Source: Subtercola sp.
Lineage (GTDB): Bacteria > Actinomycetota > Actinomycetes > Actinomycetales > Microbacteriaceae
Length of the DNA: 37,237 nt
NCBI GenBank assembly: GCA_025463765.1
Contig: JAODBC010000034.1
Coordinates: forward strand, 1 to 37,237
Reading direction: 5' to 3'
Part shown: positions 30,945 to 37,237 of the stretch, in pieces
Layout: every line of letters starts with the position of its first letter
How positions within the stretch are numbered: the stretch's first letter is position 1
Program-made: the position numbers and the translations under genes
The notes under the pieces: model-generated
Told to the model about the DNA's origin: nothing
Database searches by the model: none
What the model saw: the letters and a program-made list of their open reading frames with translations, nothing else

Positions 30945-32264
30945 TCAGAACGCCAGGAGATTGTCGCGGAACAGTGGCGACGCGTACTCGGTGCGGCACA
31001 GCCCGCGCCGTTGCAGCTCGGGCACTAGCCCCTCTGTGATCTCCACGACGTAGCGCCGGTTGAGTCGGTTCACGGGGCTGGTGATCAAGAACCCGTCGCC
31101 GCCAGCGATCTCCATCACCTCGCCCATGCGTTCTGCGACATGCGCGGCAGTTCCGACCAGTTCGACACCGTCATCGAGCCCTCGCCGGGCATGCTCCCGG
31201 AGTGTTTTGCCGGCGCCCTTGCGCAGCCACTGCGCCAGCGACCCGCGCTCACCGTTCGTGCGTACCTCCTCAGGCACGGGCGCGTCTAGGTCGAATTGCG
31301 AGAAGTCGACACCGCTGATCGACGAAATCATCACGAGTACCCGCTCGGCGAATTCGGGATTGTCGAGCAGGCGATCCTGCCGGGCTTTAGCCTCATCCAT
31401 TGTGTCGGCGATGATGGGGGCAACGATGAAGAGAACTTTGCAGGAGTCAGGGTCGCGTCCTTCAGAGGCGACCCGCGCACGGATGTCGTCACGGAACTCG
31501 CGCATCTCTTCCGGGCTCACTGCCACAGCGACGATCACGTCTGCGTGCCGAGCCGCGAATGCACGGCCCCGCGGCGACGCGCCGGCTTGGCACAGCACCG
31601 GACGACCCTGTGGCGATCGCGACGTATTCAACGGCCCCCGGCTACGGTGGAACTCCCCTTCGAAATCGATTGTGCGTACCTTCGACGCATCGGCGTAGGT
31701 GTTCGAATCTCGGTTCCGGATAATCGCGTCTGGCTCCCACGAATCCCACAGCTGCTTTGCGAGCTCGACGTATTCTTCGGCCCGTTCGTAGCGATGGTCG
31801 TGCTCATCCAGTGCGTCGAGACCGAAGTTTCGGGCGGCCAAGTCCTCACCGGAAGTGACGATGTTCCATCCTGCGCGGCCGTGTGAAATGTGGTCGATAG
31901 TCGACGTCAATCTCGCAAGCATGTAGGGAGGGTAGAAGCTCGTAGAGAGGGTCGGCACGATGCCGATGCGCTCGGTAGCCGCTGCGATCAGCGTTGCAAG
32001 AGGTGCAGGGTCAAGCTTCGGCGCGAGGGCATGCTTCAGGTCATGCGCGCGGGTACCGCCGTACGTCTCACTGATCGCGACCTTGTCTTCGATCAGAACA
32101 AAGTCGAAGCCCGCGCGTTCGAGCATGCGAGCCACATCGACGTAGAAAGTCCCGTCGAGGTTCTGTCCCCCCGAGGCCCATGGATCGTTCCACTCGTCGA
32201 CCCCGTAGTTCAAGAACCACGAAAGATGAAATGGATGCTGGGAATTGGCGGGTGCGTCGGCCAT
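30945..32264 (-). CDS. NtaA/DszA-type FMN-dependent monooxygenase, second
   Basis: 439-residue flavin-dependent oxygenase of the luciferase fold. The family block HGRAGWNIVTSGEDLAARNFG is at about 128-148, with YERAEEYVELAKQLWDSW and QAGASPRGRAFAARHAD further on. It differs clearly from the enzyme at 5507-6919 (no YGF insertion near 60, different N-terminus). It needs reduced FMN from elsewhere. The site upstream of the ATG is a weak GAGAG. Upstream lies an inverted repeat; the XRE gene follows on the same strand after 172 bases. Confidence 0.88.
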   Translation of the reverse strand: MADAPANSQHPFHLSWFLNYGVDEWNDPWASGGQNLDGTFYVDVARMLERAGFDFVLIEDKVAISETYGGTRAHDLKHALAPKLDPAPLATLIAAATERIGIVPTLSTSFYPPYMLARLTSTIDHISHGRAGWNIVTSGEDLAARNFGLDALDEHDHRYERAEEYVELAKQLWDSWEPDAIIRNRDSNTYADASKVRTIDFEGEFHRSRGPLNTSRSPQGRPVLCQAGASPRGRAFAARHADVIVAVAVSPEEMREFRDDIRARVASEGRDPDSCKVLFIVAPIIADTMDEAKARQDRLLDNPEFAERVLVMISSISGVDFSQFDLDAPVPEEVRTNGERGSLAQWLRKGAGKTLREHARRGLDDGVELVGTAAHVAERMGEVMEIAGGDGFLITSPVNRLNRRYVVEITEGLVPELQRRGLCRTEYASPLFRDNLLAF

Positions 32265-32314
32265 GAACTTCGCTCTCGGTTAGGCGAGCGATGACCAATG
32301 AGAACATCCCATTC

Positions 32315-32351
32315 GATTCCACCGCGTCGCAAGACGGCAATCAGTGGAATC
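32315..32351. promoter_or_regulatory. Inverted repeat upstream of the second monooxygenase
   Basis: GATTCCAC (32315-32322) and GTGGAATC (32344-32351) form 8-bp perfect arms with 21 bases between, 50 bases upstream of the ATG. Candidate operator; the regulator is not known. Confidence 0.4.
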
Positions 32352-32436
32352 CCAACTCAGCAGCTGACCCGGGACGGGATCTGTTCGAAAAGAATTTACC
32401 ATAGCGACGAGAGCCTCATCACCATTCCGCCCCTCT

Positions 32437-33279
32437 TCAGCCGAGCGAGTGCGCTCCGATGATAGAAAGAAGCTGGAGTTTGTCGTAGCTTTCGGTGCCG
32501 GGAATGGCGGTGTATACGAGAAGCGAGTGCGACTGGTTCGGTTCGCTCAGCGACTGGCAGGTGAGCTCGAGCGGGCCGAGTTCGGGATGCACCAAATGCT
32601 TGACCTCGTTGGGGCGAAGGCCGACCTCGTGGCGATCCCAGACCTCACGAAACTCCTCGCTGTGGGCCACGAGGAGGTCGACGAGTTGGGCGGCGCGGGA
32701 ACCCGGGCCTCGCAGCGTGGCGACGCTGCGTAATCCCGAAGCCCACAGTCTGCCGAGAAACAGATGATCTTCGGGCGCATACAACCGACGAGACGCAGGG
32801 TTCGTGAACCACCTGTAGCCGATACTTCGGTCTGGGCCCTGCAAGGCGGTGAGGTTGCCGGTGAGCGCAACACCCAGCGGGGTCTGCCGCAGGGTCTCGC
32901 CGAGTTCGGTGACGACCTCCGCCGGCGTGTCAGAGAGGCGATCGAAGATGCGCATCATGCCGGGGCTGATGTAGTCGCTGGTGGCGCCGCGCGTTGGTGG
33001 ATGATGGCCAGCGAGCCGAAAAAGGTGGTCCCGTTCGTCGAGGCTGAGATGGAGCCCTTGAGCGATCGACGCGATCATCTGCTCCGACGGCTGAGGCCCG
33101 CGCTTTTGCTCGATGCGCGAGTAGTAGTCGGTCGACATGTTGCTGAGTGCCGCGACTTCTTCTCGCCGGAGCCCGCTGGTTCGTCGGCGTTGCCCCCGCG
33201 GCATCCCGACGTCTTCAGGTTGTAACGCCTCGCGGCGGCGACGAAGAAACTCCGCCAGACCAGTTCGGTCGATCGCCAT
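32437..33279 (-). CDS. XRE-family regulator with MmyB-type ligand domain
   Basis: 280 residues. The N-terminal helix-turn-helix ([18 protein letters not shown], then [24 protein letters not shown]) is followed by the MmyB-like domain (about 105-270). That domain has the typical [20 protein letters not shown] and [17 protein letters not shown] blocks. Such regulators are very often divergent from a short-chain dehydrogenase gene that they control, as here. The ATG at 33279 has GGAGG upstream; a longer frame to 33315 is unlikely. Confidence 0.88.
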   Translation of the reverse strand: MAIDRTGLAEFLRRRREALQPEDVGMPRGQRRRTSGLRREEVAALSNMSTDYYSRIEQKRGPQPSEQMIASIAQGLHLSLDERDHLFRLAGHHPPTRGATSDYISPGMMRIFDRLSDTPAEVVTELGETLRQTPLGVALTGNLTALQGPDRSIGYRWFTNPASRRLYAPEDHLFLGRLWASGLRSVATLRGPGSRAAQLVDLLVAHSEEFREVWDRHEVGLRPNEVKHLVHPELGPLELTCQSLSEPNQSHSLLVYTAIPGTESYDKLQLLSIIGAHSLG

Positions 33280-33339
33280 TCTGCCTCCTGGTTCTGCCTC
33301 ATTCTTACTGCACACGAGGCTTCATCAGCCACGGCCTGC

Positions 33340-33399
33340 CGATCCCCCCTTCTACTGACCCGAAGCAGGGCCGATTTATCGGGGGATCGCCCGGCCCTG
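33340..33399. promoter_or_regulatory. Nested palindromes in the XRE/SDR divergent promoter
   Basis: Three overlapping inverted repeats: CGATCCCCC (33340-33348) / GGGGGATCG (33381-33389), CCGATTTATCGG (33371-33382), and CAGGGCCG (33366-33373) / CGGCCCTG (33392-33399). Probable regulator binding region for the XRE protein. Confidence 0.5.
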
Positions 33400-33459
33400 A
33401 ATAACCGGGCATCCGGGGCGCAGAGTGGATGCAACGACCCGACCTTCAGGAGCACGCTC

Positions 33460-34407
33460 ATGCCACGCAAGCCCATCGATATCACCATCCCTGACCTTTC
33501 TGGCAAACGTGCGGTGGTGACCGGCGCAAGCGACGGCATGGGCGTGAGCCTGGCCGCGAGACTCGCTGCGGCAGGTGCAACCGTGATCTTGCCGGTTCGG
33601 AATAGGCGCAAAGGCGAGGCCGCCGTGACCGCGATTCGGCATGAAACTCCCGATGCGAACGTGTCGCTGCGCGAGCTCGACCTCTCGTCGCTCGATTCGG
33701 TCGCGGCGCTCGGCGCGGTTCTTCGAGAGGAGGGCGAGCCCATTCACATTCTCATAAACAATGCGGGAGTGATGACGCCGCCCGCCCGGCAGACGACCGC
33801 CGATGGGTTCGAGCTTCAGTTCGGCACCAACCATCTTGGCCACTTCGCCCTGGTTGGTCAGCTGATGCCGCTGCTGCGCGCGGGCCATGCGCGCGTTACG
33901 TCGCAACTGAGCATCGCCGCGAACAGCGGGTCAATCAACTGGGACGACCTGAACTGGGAGCGCTCATACGACGGCATGAAGGCCTACAGCCAGTCGAAGA
34001 TCGCCTTCGGGCTTTTCGGGCTCGAACTCGACCGACGGAGTCTTGCCGGCGGGTGGGGCATCACCAGCAACATCTCACACCCTGGAGTCGCTCCGACAAA
34101 CCTGCTCGCCGCACGGCCAGAACTCGGGCGCGCCAGCGATACGTCAGGGCGAAGAATCATCCGGGCCCTCTCTAAACGAGGGATTCTGCTCGGCACCGTG
34201 GAGTCAGCGAAACTTGGCGCGCTCTATGCCGCCACCTCGCCTGAGGCGAAGGGCGGCGGGTTCTACGGACCGAGTGGGCTCGGCCACCTCGGCGGGCCGC
34301 CTGCCGAGCAGAAACTTTACTCGCGACTTCGGAGCGTCCAGGAGGCACAGCGCGTCTGGCAGGTATCGGAAGAGCTCACGAAGAGTCAGATCAGCCTTGA
34401 TCGATGA
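33460..34407 (+). CDS. SDR family oxidoreductase
   Basis: 315-residue short-chain dehydrogenase of the retinol-dehydrogenase-like type. The cofactor loop is TGASDGMG at 21-28, the NADP-favouring Arg block is RNRRKG near 48-52, NNAG is at 100-103 and YSQSK at Tyr176-Lys180. The catalytic serine region reads [18 protein letters not shown] at 33450 precedes the ATG. Divergent from the XRE/MmyB gene, which likely represses it. Substrate unknown. Confidence 0.88.
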   Translation: MPRKPIDITIPDLSGKRAVVTGASDGMGVSLAARLAAAGATVILPVRNRRKGEAAVTAIRHETPDANVSLRELDLSSLDSVAALGAVLREEGEPIHILINNAGVMTPPARQTTADGFELQFGTNHLGHFALVGQLMPLLRAGHARVTSQLSIAANSGSINWDDLNWERSYDGMKAYSQSKIAFGLFGLELDRRSLAGGWGITSNISHPGVAPTNLLAARPELGRASDTSGRRIIRALSKRGILLGTVESAKLGALYAATSPEAKGGGFYGPSGLGHLGGPPAEQKLYSRLRSVQEAQRVWQVSEELTKSQISLDR

Positions 34408-34674
34408 AATCGGGGGTGAACGACGCGACCTCTTCACGCCCGCGGCGGGTCCCGGTCTCGGTCTCGCGGTGAGGGTGTTGAAACGCGAAAGGCGTTCAGC
34501 TGTAGGGCGAGCAGCGGAGTAATGCCCCACCACCGTCGTTAGCTCAAACACCTGCTCGATGCCGATGCAAGACAACGGCGTGCAACTAGACCAGCATTCC
34601 GCGATGGCGAAAGCGTTCGCAACTGCTCGGATGCGCGAGACCGTCGCCTGGAGCCGAGAGATCGTCGGATTCGC
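34408..34674. other. Gap between convergent genes
   Basis: Only a small hairpin ACGC-GAAA-GGCGT (about 34484-34495) was noticed. No gene is seen. Confidence 0.4.
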
Positions 34675-35631
34675 TCAGCTCGGAGCTTGCCGTCGGTTGT
34701 TGAGAACCGAGGCGTGCTTTTGGGTTCGGGTTCGGTAGGCCGACGGTGATTCTCCGGTGTGGCGTTTGAATGCTGAGCTGAAGGCGCTTTCTGAGGAGTA
34801 TCCGAGGGTGAAGGCGAGCGGGCCGACGCGGGTGTCGTTTGTTCGGAGTTCTCGTTGAGCGAGCAGCATGCGCCAGTTGATGAGGTACGCCTGTGGTGGT
34901 GTGCCGGCAGTGTCTTTGAAGCGTTGCGCGAAGGTCGTTCGTGACATGGAGGATGCGCGGGCGAGGTCTTCCAGGCTCCAACTTTTCGCGGGTTGTTCGT
35001 GGATGAGGGCCAGAGCGGGTCGTAGTCGTTCGTCGGTGAGTACTTTCAACCATCCGGCTGGCATGTCGGTGTCGTGGATGAATCCGCGGACGACGTCGAG
35101 GATGAGTAGCTGCCCATACTGGCGGATCGCGAAGTCGGATCCGATCTGGGCGGAGACGATTTCGGTGAACAGTCGTTGGACGTGTCCTCGGAGTTGTGGC
35201 CCGACGGCGCTGGATGCTCCGATGTGGGCGACGGGTGGCAGTGCCCGGAGGAGGAGTTCGCGCCCGGTGGGGTTCAGATCGACGCGACCGCCGATCAGGA
35301 TGTCGGCATCGGGTGCGTCGGCGTCCTCGTCGCTGATCCTTGATCCTGCAGATGGCGGCTCGACGACCACTGGCTCCTCGGTTCCGCTGCCGCCGTCAAG
35401 AGTGAGCCAGGAGCGGCCGTTCAGAACAGCGACATCACCTGCGTCGAGTTGCAGGGGATGATCCAGACCGTTAGTGGTGAGGGTGGCGTGGCCGCGGACG
35501 ACAGCAATGAATTTGAGGTCGTCGTCGATCACACTGTGGGTGCGCCACCGCCCCCGCACCGCTGAACCACCAGAGACGACGCTTCGGACCTCGATGAGGT
35601 CGAGTACTTCGGAGAGTCGATCCATAGCCAT
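34675..35631 (-). CDS. AraC family regulator with N-terminal cupin
   Basis: 318 residues. The N-terminal cupin-type sensing domain (about 1-170) has VRGHATLTTNGLDHPLQLDAGDVAVL. The C-terminal double helix-turn-helix (about 215-310) has WSLEDLARASSMSRTTFAQRFKDTAGTPPQAYLINWRM and FTLGYSSESAFSSAFKRHTGESPSAYR, each in their expected order. The ATG at 35631 (MAMDRL) is chosen because TATAGT stands six bases upstream on the coding strand; frame starts further up are dismissed. It is divergent from a decayed SDR and its intact paralogue, the usual target type of this subfamily. GC content is lower than in the left part. Confidence 0.88.
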   Translation of the reverse strand: MAMDRLSEVLDLIEVRSVVSGGSAVRGRWRTHSVIDDDLKFIAVVRGHATLTTNGLDHPLQLDAGDVAVLNGRSWLTLDGGSGTEEPVVVEPPSAGSRISDEDADAPDADILIGGRVDLNPTGRELLLRALPPVAHIGASSAVGPQLRGHVQRLFTEIVSAQIGSDFAIRQYGQLLILDVVRGFIHDTDMPAGWLKVLTDERLRPALALIHEQPAKSWSLEDLARASSMSRTTFAQRFKDTAGTPPQAYLINWRMLLAQRELRTNDTRVGPLAFTLGYSSESAFSSAFKRHTGESPSAYRTRTQKHASVLNNRRQAPS

Positions 35632-35637
35632 GATTGG

Positions 35638-35643
35638 ACTATA
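35638..35643 (-). promoter_or_regulatory. Leaderless -10 box of the AraC gene
   Basis: Coding strand: TATAGT, then CCAATC, then ATG at 35631. This is the best -10 match in the window. Confidence 0.55.
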
Positions 35644-35739
35644 GAGCATGAAATAGGGACGCACCGTTATTCTAAATTCGGGCGGGAGGCCTCACGCTGG
35701 TAACACCGATCGGAACGACTGGTCTGTAGAAAGAACATC

Positions 35740-36079
35740 ATGCCCAACGCTCCCGTCGCACTCGTTACTGGCGGCAATACTGGTATCGGCCTTCAAGTGG
35801 CGAAGGCCCGCGCCCGCACGGAGTTCGGTCGGTTGGATGTGCTACCCGACAGCGAAATCGGCGCTGCACGCAGCAACACTAGGGTTCGCGACCGCTCTCG
35901 AAGGGACGGGAATCAAGGTCAACGTCGCTGATCCCGGATTCACCGCGACAGCGCTGAACAACTTCCAAGGCACCAAAACCGTTGAAGAAGGCGCCCGGCA
36001 CATCGTCGCAATGGCGCTCATCGGCCCAGACGGTCCAACCGGAACATTCTCCGGCGACGAAGGCCCCCTGCCCTGGTAG
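35740..36079 (+). pseudogene. Decayed SDR gene with internal deletions
   Basis: Three pieces of one short-chain dehydrogenase remain. PNAPVALVTGGNTGIGLQVAK (Rossmann start) is read from 35740 and EFGRLDVL follows almost at once in the same frame. The C-terminal part YPTAKSALHAAT...KVNVADPGFTATALNN...GPDGPTGTFSGDEGPLPW is in another frame and ends at 36079. The parts between, NNAG and the catalytic serine strand included, are gone, about 130 residues in all. The C-terminus is homologous to the intact gene just downstream (GPTGTFTDVNGPVAW). Confidence 0.85.
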
Positions 36080-36229
36080 GCGCCCTGCGATAGCGCTCTC
36101 GCGTCAATGTCCTCGCGGCCTCCACAATGGTGCCGACTTCCATCGTTTGACATACTCCTGCCCGCGACCTGGGGGCAGGTTCCCCACTCACCCCTCCGCG
36201 CATTCGGCGCGGCAAGAAAGGACTCGCCC

Positions 36230-36967
36230 ATGACCACCCCCATGATCGCTCTCGTTACCGGCGGCAACAAAGGCATCGGCCGTGAGATCGCCGCGCAACT
36301 CGCGTCGCTTGGCCACACCGTCATCATCGGAGCCCGAAGCCTCGAACGCGGCGAACAAGCCGCAGCGGACCTCCGCGCAGTCGGAGGCAACGTGACCGCC
36401 GTCACGCTCGACGTCACCGACCCTGCTTCCGTCTCTGCAGCCGCTGGCACCATCACAGCCCGGCACGGACGCATCGACGCCCTGATCAACAACGCCGGGA
36501 TCAGTCACCAGCCTGGCGCCGACTTCGCCGGCCAATCCCCACGCACAGCAGACGTGGACCACATCCGGTACGTGTTCGAAACCAACGTGTTCGGCGTCAT
36601 CACCGTAACCACCGCGTTCTTGCCGCTTCTTCGCCGTTCCGACTCGCCGCGCATCGTGAACGTCTCCAGCAGCGCCGGGTCCCTGGCCTCGATCTCCGAC
36701 TTCGCCAACACCGACCCGATCGCTCTGGGCTACGTCCCGTCCAAGACTGCTCTGACGGCCGTGACGATGATGTATGCCCGCGACCTCGCCTCCGAGCACA
36801 TCCTCGTCAACGCCGTATGCCCGGGGTTCGTCGCCACCGACCTCAACAACCACCACGGCATCCTCACCCCCGCAGAAGGCGCCCGCTCCGCCGTCGCGAT
36901 GGCGATCATCCCCGCAGACGGACCCACCGGAACCTTCACCGACGTCAACGGCCCCGTCGCCTGGTAA
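36230..36967 (+). CDS. SDR family oxidoreductase
   Basis: 245-residue classical short-chain dehydrogenase/reductase. TGGNKGIG is at 10-17, the NADP-type Arg is at 36 (GARS), NNAG at 87-90, the catalytic serine in NVSSSAG (about 144-150) and YVPSK at Tyr168-Lys172; all essential parts are intact. The ATG at 36230 fits the family start, with AAGAAAGGA upstream; a frame extension of 41 residues is not protein-like. It lies 150 bases after the decayed paralogue, both divergent from the AraC gene. Confidence 0.88.
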   Translation: MTTPMIALVTGGNKGIGREIAAQLASLGHTVIIGARSLERGEQAAADLRAVGGNVTAVTLDVTDPASVSAAAGTITARHGRIDALINNAGISHQPGADFAGQSPRTADVDHIRYVFETNVFGVITVTTAFLPLLRRSDSPRIVNVSSSAGSLASISDFANTDPIALGYVPSKTALTAVTMMYARDLASEHILVNAVCPGFVATDLNNHHGILTPAEGARSAVAMAIIPADGPTGTFTDVNGPVAW

Positions 36968-37049
36968 CACTCCCCCAATGGTGGCGCCGTCAACACCAGT
37001 CGCCAGCGCCACCACGGACGACCATCACCGTGTGGTCACGGTGCTGACG

Positions 37050-37085
37050 GGGTCTGTAACGGTAACGGTGTTTCTGGCGTTTTCA
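37050..37085. mobile_element. Probable terminal end of an IS256-family element
   Basis: GGGTCTGTAACGGTAACGGTG starts at about 37049 (given here as its first bases) and lies just beyond the transposase stop, where the terminal inverted repeat of an IS256-type element is expected. The other end is outside the window, so the repeat and any target duplication cannot be checked. Confidence 0.45.
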
Positions 37086-37237
37086 TTAGTGGGTTTCCGC
37101 GGCCGGCCAGCGGTCGGCGAAGGTGATGGCGAACGCGTTCAGCGCGGGCTTCCAGCGCATGGTCCATCGGGCTCGTCCCGCACCGGTCGGGTCGAGTGAT
37201 CTGGTGACAAGATACAAGCATTTCAGTGCGGCCTGCT
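37086..37237 (-). CDS. IS256-type (mutator) transposase, C-terminal part
   Basis: The last 49 codons and stop of a transposase enter from the right edge. Read on the minus strand they give AALKCLYLVTRSLDPTG, then ARWTMRWKPALNAFAITFADRW and PAAETH (with small gaps here). This is the conserved end of actinobacterial IS256/mutator transposases (WKPALNAFAITF is diagnostic). The frame has no internal ATG-based start because the gene begins outside the window. Whether the full element is intact cannot be seen. Confidence 0.85.
   Translation of the reverse strand, partial: QAALKCLYLVTRSLDPTGAGRARWTMRWKPALNAFAITFADRWPAAETH

Noticed and set aside
24607..37237. Secondary-metabolite gene cluster
   Set aside because: Oxygenases, SDRs, a hydrolase and transporters are present, but there is no synthase, carrier or ligase core, and each set has its own regulator.

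Overview
The window is a high-GC actinobacterial chromosome segment, most likely from the family Microbacteriaceae. This placement is an inference. It rests on strong G/C at third codon positions, actinobacterial families such as DUF6421 and an MmyB-type XRE regulator, a class E sortase-type LAxTG surface protein, several TANNNT-N6-start leaderless promoters, and the frequent word GGCATCC/GGATGCC that I associate with this family. I see no rRNA, tRNA, CRISPR array or prophage. A C-terminal IS256-type transposase fragment runs off the right edge.

Left part (1-5431): after 420 bp of degenerate GC-rich repeats come an adenine/adenosine-deaminase-type enzyme, a Fic protein with its own winged helix behind an AT-rich promoter, a small unknown protein, and a cupin (DUF985) plus TRZ/ATZ amidohydrolase pair with overlapping codons.

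Centre-left (5507-14752) is the most coherent block. A TetR regulator and an NtaA/DszA-type FMN monooxygenase, with a perfect 16-bp operator between them, are divergent from a + strand run. That run holds a Tat lipoprotein binding protein of the NMT1/THI5 type, an ATPase, two different permeases, a nucleoside phosphorylase, a nucleoside hydrolase and a second adenosine deaminase. Together with the flanking amidohydrolase and first deaminase this looks like an import, deglycosylation, deamination and oxidation route for a nucleoside or modified nucleobase. The substrate cannot be read from the sequence.

Centre (14993-24367): a small leaderless unknown gene, a HigA-like antitoxin scrambled by two compensating frameshifts, a DUF6421 protein with microsatellite-coded N-terminal repeats, a truncated AHSA1/SRPBCC gene, an OhrR-like MarR regulator divergent from a small Cys-motif protein and an SDR, a six-TM envelope protein, a sortase-anchored protein and a beta-propeller lactonase. 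Intergenic spaces here carry large imperfect palindromes and tandem duplications, some of which copy the stop codon of the adjacent gene.

Right part (24607-37237): a MarR / cysteine-free isochorismatase-fold protein / MFS exporter set with a G-quadruplex motif in its leader; an ABC ATPase plus DUF6297-like membrane protein; a hydrolase plus second FMN monooxygenase pair; an XRE regulator divergent from an SDR; an AraC regulator divergent from a decayed SDR and its intact paralogue; and the IS256 end. The GGCATCC word becomes rare after about 26.4 kb, which suggests a different history for this third.
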